A stretch of 64,000 nt of DNA from Kitasatospora setae KM-6054 (GTDB lineage Bacteria > Actinomycetota > Actinomycetes > Streptomycetales > Streptomycetaceae). A program made the position numbers and the translations under genes. The stretch lies in NCBI RefSeq assembly GCF_000269985.1, contig NC_016109.1, forward strand, positions 4,464,001 to 4,528,000. The letters are read 5' to 3'. Within the stretch, counting starts at the first letter, position 1, and every line of letters begins with the position of its first letter. The notes under the pieces were generated by a model. That model was not told where the DNA came from. It searched no databases and was given only the letters and a program-made list of their open reading frames with translations. Below, one piece after another: positions 28,182 through 35,531 of the stretch.

Positions 28182-28397
28182 ATGAAGCCCGAGTACGAGC
28201 AGGATTTCCCGCCCGACAATCCCGAGCGTCGACGCCTCCATTCCAACGATCTCACCTACTGGGGAAATTTCCGTCAATTAGGGACAGAAGAAGTTTCCCG
28301 CGTGGTCGTGGAACACGTCGAAGATCTCGCCGGCCTGAGCTTTCAAGTCGGAAAACCCAAGGGTGAGGACAGTCGGGAACTGGTCAATTCCGGATGA
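28182..28397 (+). CDS. Small lower-GC ORF, possibly a 5'-truncated gene
   Basis: From ATG 28182 the frame gives 71 codons (KPEYEQDFPPDNPERRRLHS, then EEVSRVVVEHVEDLAGLSFQ). The frame continues upstream with plausible protein (FEDGFWEYR), so the ATG may be internal and the true 5' end lost. The region 28200-28490 is visibly A/T-richer than its surroundings, which points to recent transfer. No family recognised; the position before Rhs debris suggests part of a toxin or immunity module. Confidence 0.4.
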   Translation: MKPEYEQDFPPDNPERRRLHSNDLTYWGNFRQLGTEEVSRVVVEHVEDLAGLSFQVGKPKGEDSRELVNSG

Positions 28398-28424
28398 GAA
28401 AATTCGCTCTAGGCTTACGCGAAG

Positions 28425-28490
28425 ATGGAGCGCTACGATAAGATCGACAAGCCCGGCGGAGGTCACCACTTTTTCCATCGGAGGAAATGA
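28425..28490 (+). CDS. 21-residue His/Lys-rich tail peptide
   Basis: The frame ERYDKIDKPGGGHHFFHRRK runs to a TGA that overlaps the next gene's start (TGATG). It opens just after a TAG at 28410. It looks more like the last residues of a degraded polymorphic-toxin protein than an independent peptide, because the coupling TGATG is typical of a toxin gene followed by its immunity gene. Confidence that it is expressed is low. Confidence 0.3.
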   Translation: MERYDKIDKPGGGHHFFHRRK

Positions 28491-28960
28491 TGCCAGCCTC
28501 CCCGGAGGATTCGAGAAGGCTGCTCCTGGAAGCGGCCGGCCTCACCGTCCTCGGCACGCCGGACGCCACCGGCCTGCCCTCCCCGGGCGAGGTCTGGCCG
28601 TCGGTCTCCGGTTTCCTCGTCGAACCCGACGCCACCGTCGCGCTCAGCGCCCCCGACTGGGCCGCACGGGTCGACGAGCACTGGCTGCGGCTCTCGCGGG
28701 AGTCCGGACTGTTCGCCCCCGACGGGACCTTCCTCATCCACGTCGGCGGCCGCGGCATGGGCTGCCTCGGATGGGCCCTGGTCCGCCGGGACGACGACGC
28801 GCGCTTGGCAGCGCACCTCACCGACGGCCCGCAGCAGCCCGAGTTCGTCACCATGGCGCGCGACGGCCGCACCTCCTGCGGCGTGACGACCGAGGAGTAC
28901 GACATCTGGCTGGTGCGCTCCGCCCCCGTCCCCGTAGAAGCCGGGCAGGTGATCGGGTGA
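28490..28960 (+). CDS. Unknown protein (156 aa), candidate immunity protein
   Basis: ATG 28490 lies at good distance from GGAGGAA (28480-28486) and overlaps the preceding TGA; the ATG at 28487 is too close to the Shine-Dalgarno sequence. The product is a soluble, acidic protein (LEAAGLTVLGTPDATGLPSP, then FAPDGTFLIHVGGRGMGCLG and SCGVTTEEYDIWLVRSAPVP). Family not recognised. Its position right after a toxin-like tail and before Rhs debris makes an immunity role possible. Confidence 0.55.
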   Translation: MPASPEDSRRLLLEAAGLTVLGTPDATGLPSPGEVWPSVSGFLVEPDATVALSAPDWAARVDEHWLRLSRESGLFAPDGTFLIHVGGRGMGCLGWALVRRDDDARLAAHLTDGPQQPEFVTMARDGRTSCGVTTEEYDIWLVRSAPVPVEAGQVIG

Positions 28961-29078
28961 TACCCGGCGAGGCCCGTGAACCGCTCAGGATCCCGGTGGA
29001 CGACGTGAGGTGACGTGACCCGGAGATTTCCCTGGCGGACTTCCGGCGGTTCCTGTCCGCGCACCGACGAGGAGTCGG

Positions 29079-29418
29079 GACGCCCTGGACGGCCCGCGCG
29101 CCTTCGGCCTCGACCCCGTCGGCCGGGTCGTCTCCGTGCAGTCCCCGAGCGGAACGAGAGCTACGCCTACGACGCCGCCGGCAGCCTCATGACAACCTCC
29201 ACCGCTACTACAACCCTGAGACGGCCCGGTACACCAGCCCCGACCCGCTCGGTCTCGCTCCGGTGCTCAACAACGAGACCTACGTCCACAACCCGCACAC
29301 CTGGAGCGGCCATCTCGGGCTCTCTCCGCACCGGGGAGACCGTCGCTCCGGCCGGCCGGAGACCCCCAAGCCGCCCGAACTGGTCACCATCCGACACTTC
29401 ACCAACAAGGAGAGCTAG
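29079..29418 (+). pseudogene. Rhs/YD-repeat core remnant with toxin tip fragment
   Basis: The Rhs-associated core is clear although broken by frameshifts: PRAFGLDPVGRVVSVQSPSG, then ESYAYDAAGS, then a shifted frame from 29191 with NLHRYYNPETARYTSPDPLG (the Rhs core signature) and VLNNETYVHNPHTW, where a WVDPLG-type sequence would be expected. The final frame ends in VTIRHFTNKES and TAG at 29416, which may be the first residues of a C-terminal toxin domain that has been lost. At least two frame disruptions rule out function. Confidence 0.8.
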
Positions 29419-29439
29419 CGGAGCAGTAGGAGGGGTTCG

Positions 29440-29919
29440 ATGGAGATCAGTGGATTCTCGACGGATTTTGTGATCGATTCCTCGTTCGAGGAATGCGTGA
29501 TCCGTTTCGCCCGGGCGCAGCGCGAGCGGTGGCCGGCCCTCTACTTCTGCGGCGCACCCGCCGCCGATGCGCTGGATGCCGGATGGCGGCCGGCTGTCGA
29601 CCCCGACGAGGAGTATCCGGAGATCCTGACGTTCTCCAGCGGGGCGCCGATGGAGGAGTTCTGGGAAGAGCACGGGTACGCCCTGGACGAGAAGGGGGAG
29701 GGCCCCTTCTCGCTCTTCTACAGCTTCCACCGGGCCCGGATCGGTGCGCGGCTGGAAAACGTGGACACGGAGAACGAGGAAGTGGGCCGGTCGGCCGCAG
29801 GCACCGAACTGGTGCTGTCCAAGTTCTTCCTGGTCTCCCTCGTTACTCCGGCGAACCCCGAAGACGACGGCTTTTCCCGGGGCGTACTCGACGACTTCCG
29901 GCGTGCGTTCGAAGCCTGA
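29440..29919 (+). CDS. Orphan candidate immunity protein
   Basis: A 159-residue acidic soluble protein (FSTDFVIDSSFEECVIRFAR, DPDEEYPEILTFSSGAPMEE, GPFSLFYSFHRARIGARLEN). ATG 29440 follows GTAGGAGGGGTTCG. It begins 21 bases after the Rhs remnant, the place where immunity genes of Rhs toxins lie. The toxin domain itself is gone, so this would be an orphan immunity gene. Family not recognised; the assignment rests on position and composition. Confidence 0.6.
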   Translation: MEISGFSTDFVIDSSFEECVIRFARAQRERWPALYFCGAPAADALDAGWRPAVDPDEEYPEILTFSSGAPMEEFWEEHGYALDEKGEGPFSLFYSFHRARIGARLENVDTENEEVGRSAAGTELVLSKFFLVSLVTPANPEDDGFSRGVLDDFRRAFEA

Positions 29920-29951
29920 CCCGCGGCGTCCCGCGGCGTCCCGTGGCGTTC

Positions 29952-30030
29952 GCGACGGAGCGGATCCGGTTGGGGACGCTGGTGACGTCGGCCAAGCCTC
30001 GTTCGCCCATCACGGTCTGACTTGCGAAGA
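29952..30030 (+). pseudogene. LLM-gene scar A with element-type arm
   Basis: Bases 29952-29989 match codons of the LLM oxidoreductase gene (ATERIRLGTLVT) up to the TC at which the integrase cuts at 33527. The next 40 bases (from GGCCAAGCCTCGTTCGCCC) resemble the arm found after scars B and C. It is a truncated old left junction of an integrative element. Confidence 0.75.
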
Positions 30031-30055
30031 CGCGGCAGGTCGTCGGATGGGACGC

Positions 30056-30448
30056 TCAGATCGGCTCGACTGCCACCCGCGGATGGCAGAGTCGGCGGAG
30101 ATCGTCGGTGTCGCTCGTGACCACGGTGACGTCACCGCGTTCGAGGTGGGCCGTGGCCGCGAGCATCGCGTCGATGGCGTACTTGCGACCGTGCAGCCCT
30201 TCGGCTGCGAGGAGCTTGCTCGCGGCGCGTGCGATCTCCTCCGTGACGGTGCGCACCTTGGCCAGCGAGACGGCGTGGTCGAACGCTGCCTGCGGCACTT
30301 TCGGATCGCGGGCCTCCACCAGGGTCGCCGCACTGGTGACGACCAGAAGGTCGAGGTTGCGGGCGACGTCCAGCCAGACCGTCATGTCACGGTGGCGGCG
30401 GGAGAGCTTGGAGAGTGCTTCGCTGTCGAGAACGAGCGTTCCGCTCAC
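30056..30448 (-). CDS. VapC-like PIN-domain ribonuclease toxin 1
   Basis: A 130-residue PIN-domain protein: first acidic residue in LVLDSEALSKL, a conserved Glu in AATLVEARDPK, and Asp residues in KYAIDAMLAATA and VVTSDTDDLRRL. PIN toxins cut specific RNAs until bound by their antitoxin. The GTG start overlaps the antitoxin stop (GTGA), as is usual for vapBC. It lies 26 bases inside the arm of scar A, so it probably came with an integrative element. Confidence 0.85.
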   Translation of the reverse strand: MSGTLVLDSEALSKLSRRHRDMTVWLDVARNLDLLVVTSAATLVEARDPKVPQAAFDHAVSLAKVRTVTEEIARAASKLLAAEGLHGRKYAIDAMLAATAHLERGDVTVVTSDTDDLRRLCHPRVAVEPI

Positions 30449-30726
30449 GCGGCGTCCGCCGGAGCCGAGTTGTCGCGGTGGGCGGCGTGGTGGGCTCGGA
30501 TGCGTTCGGCCCTGGCCGCCACTTCGGCCGGGTCGACAGGGCCGTGCTCCGCTTCGGCGGTGGCGATGTACTCGTCGATGGCTTCGCGCTGGAGCTGCCG
30601 CTGCACGGCCTCCTCGATGTACGAGGAGACGCCCTGCTTCCCGGCGCGCGCGCGAATCGCCTCCAGCGTCTCGGCGCGCAAGGAGACACTGGTGACACGG
30701 GTCTTGCCGGAGCGAGGCGTATCCAT
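30445..30726 (-). CDS. VapB-like antitoxin 1
   Basis: A 93-residue antitoxin with an N-terminal DNA-binding segment (TRVTSVSLRAETLEAIRARA) of ribbon-helix-helix or related type and a charged C-terminal toxin-binding tail. ATG 30726 is preferred over the in-frame ATGs eight codons upstream because those lie within the probable operator. It is coupled to the PIN gene by GTGA overlap. Confidence 0.8.
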   Translation of the reverse strand: MDTPRSGKTRVTSVSLRAETLEAIRARAGKQGVSSYIEEAVQRQLQREAIDEYIATAEAEHGPVDPAEVAARAERIRAHHAAHRDNSAPADAA

Positions 30727-30733
30727 GGAAAAA

Positions 30734-30747
30734 GTGTAGTACATCAC
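30734..30747. promoter_or_regulatory. Palindromic operator candidate of vapBC 1
   Basis: The imperfect palindrome GTGTAGTACATCAC lies 8 bases before the antitoxin ATG in an A/T-richer stretch. Antitoxin-toxin complexes usually bind such sites to repress their own operon. Confidence 0.4.
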
Positions 30748-30801
30748 TTGTGAAGATCGGTCCCCTGTGCTGCCTTCGTTCCAGCACTCGAGCCCTGGTG
30801 A

Positions 30802-32046
30802 TCACGGTCGCGATCCACGTCGTGCCTTCGCGAACTTTCGTGGTCGCCCGCCGCCGGCGAGTTCGCCGAGGCGCTCGCCGATCACGGAGACGCCGGGCCG
30901 CGGCGCCTGCGCGTAGTACCAGGGCTTGCGCCTGCGCAGCAGTTCCTCACCGTGCTCGGCCCAGGTGAATCCGGGCCTTCGCAGCAGCCGCTGGAAGACC
31001 GTGTCGGCCGTCTCAGGGTGGGCGGCGGCCAGGCGGCGGATCGGCAGTGGCTCGATCGACTCCTCGCGCAGGTACGTGCGCAGCAGGTCCTGGTGCTTCC
31101 TGCGGCCCGTCAGGTCCGGGTCGGTGAACAGGTCGCGCAGCATCCCGTAGTCGGCGTAGAAGTTGAGTCCGTCGGTGTCGTCGAAGATGACACCGACGGA
31201 CTCCGCATCCGCGAGGTCGGACGGTAGCTCGAACGCCGGAAAGTCCAGCCCGGGCAGCCGTCCGCCCCGTGCGCGGTCGGGGTGTACGGCGATGGCGGCC
31301 TCTTGCCGATGGCGGTAGTAGGCGTTGAGCAGCTCCTCGACTGCGGCGGGGGCGAGGACCAGTTCGTCACCGCCGCAGAACTCGACGAAGGCGGCCCGGT
31401 CGTCCCGCATCCGCTGCCAGCCCTGTTCGATCTTCTCGGGGTTGTGGAAGACCAACTCAGGTCGGCTGGCTACCAGTTGGACCGCGGCCTGGGCGATCTC
31501 GGTGGCGGTGGACTTGGGGTGGTACTCCATCGCCCCGGAGATCAGCCACGTCCCGTCGGCCGGGCGGAGGGGCACCAGGCAGGTGAGGAGGAATCCTCCC
31601 TGGGACACTCCGCGGAACGCCGCCCGCCCGGCGTTCGAGTACGTGCGGTACTCCAGGTCGTCCAGCAGGTTCAGCAGGACTACGGCATCCTCGTCCTTGC
31701 GTCGGACCTCGAAGATTCCCTCGACCGGGTCACGCCAGCCGAGCAGCAGCTCCCGTTCGGCCTCGGTCAAGTCCCGCCGTCCGGTGACGAACCGGTCCAC
31801 CACGGTCGAACCGTCCGGCAGGCGGTACAGCAGGATGAAATGGTCGATGATCCGGATCGCCTCGGTCTCGTCCAGCCGCCGCTCGGGGCCGGCGGCTTCC
31901 AGCAGCAGCGGGGTCAGCCACCGGTCGAAGCGCGCACTCTGCCCGAAGGCGACCAGCTCACCCTTCAGCTCGGCGGCGCGGTGGATGAGATCCTCGAGCG
32001 AGGACTCACCGGTGTCGTGGCCTGCGTCCCCAACGGCGATTGCCAT
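30802..32046 (-). CDS. Unknown conserved protein, paralogue B
   Basis: A 414-residue soluble protein co-linear with the one at 26848-28044, but with a different first 20 residues (IAVGDAGHDTGESSLEDLIH) and a longer basic C-terminus (RPRKFAKARRGSR). ATG 32046 follows GGGAGGGCAGGGG, a strong ribosome binding site. It lies 38 bases after the small gene at 32085 and is probably cotranscribed with it. Function unknown. It sits between integration scars A and B, so it may be a copy acquired with, or trapped between, mobile elements. Confidence 0.75.
   Translation of the reverse strand: MAIAVGDAGHDTGESSLEDLIHRAAELKGELVAFGQSARFDRWLTPLLLEAAGPERRLDETEAIRIIDHFILLYRLPDGSTVVDRFVTGRRDLTEAERELLLGWRDPVEGIFEVRRKDEDAVVLLNLLDDLEYRTYSNAGRAAFRGVSQGGFLLTCLVPLRPADGTWLISGAMEYHPKSTATEIAQAAVQLVASRPELVFHNPEKIEQGWQRMRDDRAAFVEFCGGDELVLAPAAVEELLNAYYRHRQEAAIAVHPDRARGGRLPGLDFPAFELPSDLADAESVGVIFDDTDGLNFYADYGMLRDLFTDPDLTGRRKHQDLLRTYLREESIEPLPIRRLAAAHPETADTVFQRLLRRPGFTWAEHGEELLRRRKPWYYAQAPRPGVSVIGERLGELAGGGRPRKFAKARRGSRP
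31632..31828. repeat. 197-bp identical segment shared by the paralogues, copy 2
   Basis: Identical to 27657-27853. The two copies read in the same direction and are 3975 bp apart, so recombination between them could delete the Rhs debris, scar A and the first vapBC pair. Confidence 0.85.
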
Positions 32047-32084
32047 CCCCTGCCCTCCCGAGGCGATACGTGAGTTGCGTGGTG

Positions 32085-32396
32085 TCAACGGGACCAGTGG
32101 CGGTACGCCTCGATCCACTCGACGCCGTCCGGCGCAGGCGTCGGCATCGGCAACTCCAGGATTCCGATCCGTTGTCGAGCGGTGCCGCGCGAGCACAACG
32201 CGACGATCCGGCCGTCCTGGGCGAGGTCGACCCCGCGCACGATCACCTCGACACCGAGAACCGTCGTGCCGAACGGCACCGCCAGACTCTCCTCGATCAT
32301 GGTGAACAGGCCCGTCAGCTCTTCGTCCTCGCCGTAGGCATCGACGGTGGCCTCAGCGATCAGGGCTTCAAGCTCGGCCCTGCCCAGTGCACGCAT
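32085..32396 (-). CDS. Unknown small protein (103 aa)
   Basis: A soluble protein with an acidic N-terminal helix (ALGRAELEALIAEATVDAYG) and a beta-rich remainder (VPFGTTVLGVEVIVRGVDLA, then GRIVALCSRGTARQRIGILE, ending EAYRHW). It reads into paralogue B with 38 bases between. Such a pair could be a toxin/immunity or carrier set, but nothing specific is recognisable. Its ATG lies only a few bases from scar B, so its promoter would have to lie in the scar sequence. Confidence 0.55.
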   Translation of the reverse strand: MRALGRAELEALIAEATVDAYGEDEELTGLFTMIEESLAVPFGTTVLGVEVIVRGVDLAQDGRIVALCSRGTARQRIGILELPMPTPAPDGVEWIEAYRHWSR

Positions 32397-32400
32397 GGCG

Positions 32401-32532
32401 CCACGCGGCCTACGCGTACGACCACCTGAGCTGGCGGAGTTTCCGGGAGGAGCCGTGGTTCGGGTCGGTGCCGACGCTGACGGCGGCGGCCACGGCGACG
32501 GAGCGGATCAGGCTGGGGACGCTGGTGACGTC
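32401..32532 (+). pseudogene. LLM-gene scar B
   Basis: This remnant encodes HAAYAYDHLSWRSFREEPWF and continues through the LLM sequence to LGTLVT, stopping at the same TC (32531-32532) as scars A and C. The next bases (GGTCCATCCTCGTTCGCCC) match the arm of scar A. The 5' part of the gene (about 29 codons) is missing. Confidence 0.85.
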
Positions 32533-32605
32533 GGTCCATCCTCGTTCGCCCATCACGCACTGACCTGCGGGAACGCCCACCAGAAGCATTCGGCTCCGCT
32601 TGGAG

Positions 32606-33007
32606 TCAGATCGCGATGAGTCGGATCCGGGAGCCACAGAGTTTCGCCATGTCGTCGACGTCTGAGGTGAGCATGGCCACCGGTCCTGGTTGGCGGAGTG
32701 CCATCTCGGCAACAGTGGCGTCGATCGCGTATTTGTGACCGTGCAGGCCGGCTTCCACGAGCAGGTCCGCCGCTGTTTTGGCCGCAGGCTCGGTGACGGA
32801 CTCGACCCTGACCCGGGAGAGCACCCAGTTCAGTCGTGCCCTGTTCACTCGGGCATTGATGACCTCCACGATGGTGTTCGCGCAGGTCACGAGTTCGGCC
32901 CCCATGGAAACGAACAGGTCCAGCTTGACGAGGAGACGGCGGTCCTGCGCAACCCACGCGGACAGCCCCTGGGAGTCGAGAACGACCGTCGCGAAGCGCT
33001 CGCTCAC
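32606..33007 (-). CDS. VapC-like PIN-domain toxin 2
   Basis: A 133-residue PIN-domain protein: VVLDSQGLSAWVAQDRRLLV with the first Asp, CANTIVEVINARVNR with a conserved Glu, and KYAIDATVAEMALRQPGP then LTSDVDDMAKLCG with Asp residues. GTG 33007 overlaps the antitoxin stop. The overall architecture matches VapC 1, and it too lies just inside an integration scar (B), about 70 bases from it. Confidence 0.85.
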   Translation of the reverse strand: MSERFATVVLDSQGLSAWVAQDRRLLVKLDLFVSMGAELVTCANTIVEVINARVNRARLNWVLSRVRVESVTEPAAKTAADLLVEAGLHGHKYAIDATVAEMALRQPGPVAMLTSDVDDMAKLCGSRIRLIAI

Positions 33008-33252
33008 GCGGCCTCCGCCGACCGAGTCGCCTCGTCCGACCCGAAGATCTCCTCGTGTGCCCTCGCTTTCTCCTCCTCGGTGAAGGCGCCGTGCTCCTCC
33101 TGGTACTGGCGGAGGTCTTCGGCGAGCAGCTGCAGTCGGAGCTGTCGTGCGACGGCTTCCGCCACGTAGGCGGACACGTTGTCCGTGAGTTTCTTGAGTT
33201 CGGCCACCTGCTCCGTCGGCAGAGTAACCGTGATGCGCGTAGTGGCTGCCAT
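33004..33252 (-). CDS. VapB-like antitoxin 2
   Basis: An 82-residue protein with a ribbon-helix-helix-type N-terminus (TTRITVTLPTEQVAELKKLT) and a charged helix that should wrap the toxin (LRQYQEEHGAFTEEEKARAH). It lies upstream of and overlaps the PIN gene. The 61 bases to the LLM gene start at 33314 hold the divergent promoter region. Confidence 0.8.
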   Translation of the reverse strand: MAATTRITVTLPTEQVAELKKLTDNVSAYVAEAVARQLRLQLLAEDLRQYQEEHGAFTEEEKARAHEEIFGSDEATRSAEAA

Positions 33253-33313
33253 ACGCCAAGCATACTGCGGTGTGCATGCGGCTCGCGGGTGTTCGGCGGC
33301 ATAGTGTCAGGCC

Positions 33314-33559
33314 ATGCGACTGAGCACGGTGATCCTCCCCATCCACCGGTGGAGCGAGGGGCGGCAGGTGTGGCGGCGGGCCGAGGAGCTGGGGTTCCAC
33401 GCGGCCTACACGTACGACCACCTGAGTTGGCGGAGTTTCCGGGAGGAGCCGTGGTTCGGGTCGGTGCCGACCCTGACGGCGGCGGCCGGGGCGACGGAGC
33501 GGATCCGGTTGGGGACGCTGGTGACGTCAGTCAATCCTTTTTCATGCATCACATGCTGA
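33314..33559 (+). pseudogene. LLM oxidoreductase, N-terminal half of the split host gene
   Basis: From ATG 33314, 71 codons encode the start of an LLM-class F420/FMN-dependent oxidoreductase (RLSTVILPIHRWSEGRQVWR, then AYTYDHLSWRSFREEPWFGS). At the TC of codon 72 (33527-33528) the sequence changes to element DNA; the frame then runs ten codons (SVNPFSCITC) to a TGA. The right half begins with the same TC in the same frame at 51776. Together they give 295 residues, exactly the length of the intact copy at 33654. The fragment alone cannot form the TIM barrel. Confidence 0.9.
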
Positions 33560-33565
33560 CCTGCG
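33515..33565 (+). other. attL of the integrative element (scar C)
   Basis: The host sequence GACGCTGGTGACG is followed by the TC shared with the right junction (33527-33528), then the element arm AGTCAATCCTTTTTCATGC. The arm is related to those after scars A and B. Joined with the right arm it gives an imperfect inverted repeat around the TC, as expected for a serine-integrase attP. Confidence 0.75.
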
Positions 33566-33653
33566 GAAACGGCCCGAATTCGGCCGATGAAGGCCCGCAC
33601 GGAAGCCGCCGGAGCGCGCTCGGACGGTGAACGGCCCGCTCCGGCGGTGACTC

Positions 33654-34541
33654 TCAGCCGAGCTGGGCCAGGCCCTCGGTGGCGATCCGTTCGAAGACGC
33701 CGAGGTCGTTCTCGAAGATCGAGTCTGGTACCGGCCAGTGGACGACCAACTCGGTGATGCCCAACTCCTGGTAGCGGCCGGCCCAGTCGACGAAGGCGTC
33801 CAGCGACTGGAGCGGCTTCTCCGCGGTCGAACCCTGGAGCAGTACCTTCTCCAGCGTCGCCACGTCCCGCCCGGTCGCCTCACAGGCGGCCGTCAACTTC
33901 CCGATCTGCTGGGCGATCACCGCCGGCGCCTGCTCGACCGGCACGTCCGCGGGCCCCTTCGGGTCGCCGTACGTCACCCAGCCCTGCCCGTGCTCGGCGA
34001 CGAGCCTCAGCCCGCGCGGCCCGGTCGCCGCCACGTAGAACGGCACTCGTGGCACCTGCACGCAGCCGGGGATGTTCCGCGCCTCCACCGCCGAGTAGTA
34101 CGTGCCCTCCCGCGTGGTGGCGTCCTCCCGCAGCAACTCGTCCAGCAGCGGCACGAACTCCGCGAACCGGTCCGCCCGCTCCTTCGGCGACCACGCTTCC
34201 TGTCCCATCGCCGTCGCGTCGAACCCCGTCCCCCCGGCCCCGATCCCCAGGGTGACGCGACCGCCGGACACGTCGTCCAGAGTGATCAACTCCTTTGCGA
34301 GCGTCACGGGGTGGCGAAAGTTTGGCGAAGTTACCAGGGTTCCCAACCGGAGCCGCTCGGTGGCCGCCGCTGCCGCCGTCAGCGTCGGGACCGATCCGAA
34401 CCAGGGCTCCTCGCGGAAGCTCCGCCACGACAGGTGGTCGTAGGTGTAGGCCGCGTGGAAGCCGAGTTCCTCGGCTCGTCGCCAGATCTTCTGCCCCTCG
34501 CTCCACCGGTGGATGGGGAGGATCACGGTGCTCAGACGCAT
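33654..34541 (-). CDS. Element-borne intact LLM oxidoreductase (replacement copy)
   Basis: A complete 295-residue LLM-family (luciferase-like, F420- or FMN-dependent) oxidoreductase. LITLDDVSGGRVTLGIGAGG is the conserved barrel segment; VPFYVAATGPRGLRLVAEHG and WVTYGDPKGP follow. By hand count it is about 88% identical to the host gene split at 33527/51776. Over the integration site both encode GTLVTSPNFRHPVTLA, but 11 of these 16 codons differ at the third base, many to A/T-ending forms rare here (GTA, ACT, CCA, TTT, GCA). The copy reads opposite to the host gene, 126 bases inside the left end. It probably restores the function lost on integration while lacking a usable integration site. Confidence 0.9.
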   Translation of the reverse strand: MRLSTVILPIHRWSEGQKIWRRAEELGFHAAYTYDHLSWRSFREEPWFGSVPTLTAAAAATERLRLGTLVTSPNFRHPVTLAKELITLDDVSGGRVTLGIGAGGTGFDATAMGQEAWSPKERADRFAEFVPLLDELLREDATTREGTYYSAVEARNIPGCVQVPRVPFYVAATGPRGLRLVAEHGQGWVTYGDPKGPADVPVEQAPAVIAQQIGKLTAACEATGRDVATLEKVLLQGSTAEKPLQSLDAFVDWAGRYQELGITELVVHWPVPDSIFENDLGVFERIATEGLAQLG

Positions 34542-34586
34542 GCCGTCGAGCCTAGCCGGACGTACTGGCCGTGCGCCGGATGCGCC

Positions 34587-35531
34587 TCACACAGCGGCGT
34601 GAGAGCGTCGCCCACTGGCCATCGCGGATTGCAGGGCGGCCCTGACCCGCGCGGCACCAGCAGTCGCCACATCCGATCCTTTTCCGACCGCGCTAGTTCG
34701 AGCTGTGAGGCCCGCGCATGGGCGGCAGATACCCGGGCGGGGCACTGGGTCGTGGCACTTGGCGCACTCGGCGTACCGGGCGGCTGCGGGTCGTACAGCG
34801 GCCTGGACGGGCGGCATCTTGCGGGTCAGGCGGTCGCGGAGCACCCCCGCCGGTGAGTGCATCGGGACGGGCAGGCCCGGCAGCAGGGCATGGGCGAGGT
34901 CGGCATGGGTCGCGCCGCGTTCCAGCCACTGGGCGACCAGGGGCGCGAGTTCCTCGGCTTCGGCCTGACCGAGGCGCAGGCGGGGTTCGGGGCGGATCGC
35001 CCGGAAGAGCACCGCGACCGCCTCGCGGAGTTGTTCATCCGGTACCGCAGTGGGCTCCTCGCTGTCCTGCTGGCAGCTCTCCTCCCGCCCTCCCGCCTTC
35101 GCCTGCGGCGCAGCGTCGGAAACGGCCTCCGGCTCGGCGGGGTGGGAGGTTTCTTGGTACCGGTCCTTTGGAAGGGCGTCAGCACCGCCGGTGGTCGCTC
35201 CACCGGAGACCGGACGGGTGGCACCCGGCAGCGGCGGGAGCTGCGGGGTGTCGTAGACGTGGATCTCGCTGACGATTCTGCCGTCGGGCATCCGGATCTT
35301 CTCGACCCGGTAGAAGCCGGCGTCGGTCAGCTCCTTCAGGGCCTTGCGGATCGCGCCGCGCCCCTGCGGGCTGGTGTCGGCCATGTGCCGACCGTCCTCG
35401 CGCCAGCCGTCGGGGCGGGAGAGAAGGTCCGCAAGCAGGCCGCGGGCGGTGTAGGACAGGTACCGGTACTGCAGCATCGCGTTGGGCAGCACGGTGTAAT
35501 GGCGCGCGTGGGCGCTACGATGAACACGCAT
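34587..35531 (-). CDS. Winged-helix replication/regulatory protein of the element
   Basis: A 314-residue protein. The N-terminus (HYTVLPNAMLQYRYLSYTAR, then GLLADLLSRPDGW and ALKELTDAGFYRVEKIRMPD) is the winged-helix domain of phage and plasmid replication organisers of the DnaD/RepA-like type. A disordered Pro/Glu-rich centre follows, then a helical part (LAPLVAQWLERGATHADLAH) and a Cys-rich tail (CAKCHDPVPRPGICRPCAG) that is a likely zinc knuckle. It lies downstream of the replacement gene on the same strand and may drive replication during transfer, with the DnaB-like helicase at 47556. Confidence 0.65.
   Translation of the reverse strand: MRVHRSAHARHYTVLPNAMLQYRYLSYTARGLLADLLSRPDGWREDGRHMADTSPQGRGAIRKALKELTDAGFYRVEKIRMPDGRIVSEIHVYDTPQLPPLPGATRPVSGGATTGGADALPKDRYQETSHPAEPEAVSDAAPQAKAGGREESCQQDSEEPTAVPDEQLREAVAVLFRAIRPEPRLRLGQAEAEELAPLVAQWLERGATHADLAHALLPGLPVPMHSPAGVLRDRLTRKMPPVQAAVRPAAARYAECAKCHDPVPRPGICRPCAGLTARTSAVGKGSDVATAGAARVRAALQSAMASGRRSHAAV

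Noticed and set aside
33654-34541. A simple unrelated paralogue of the LLM family
   Set aside because: Equal length, very high identity to the split gene, position inside the element and the block of synonymous differences over the crossover fit a replacement copy better.
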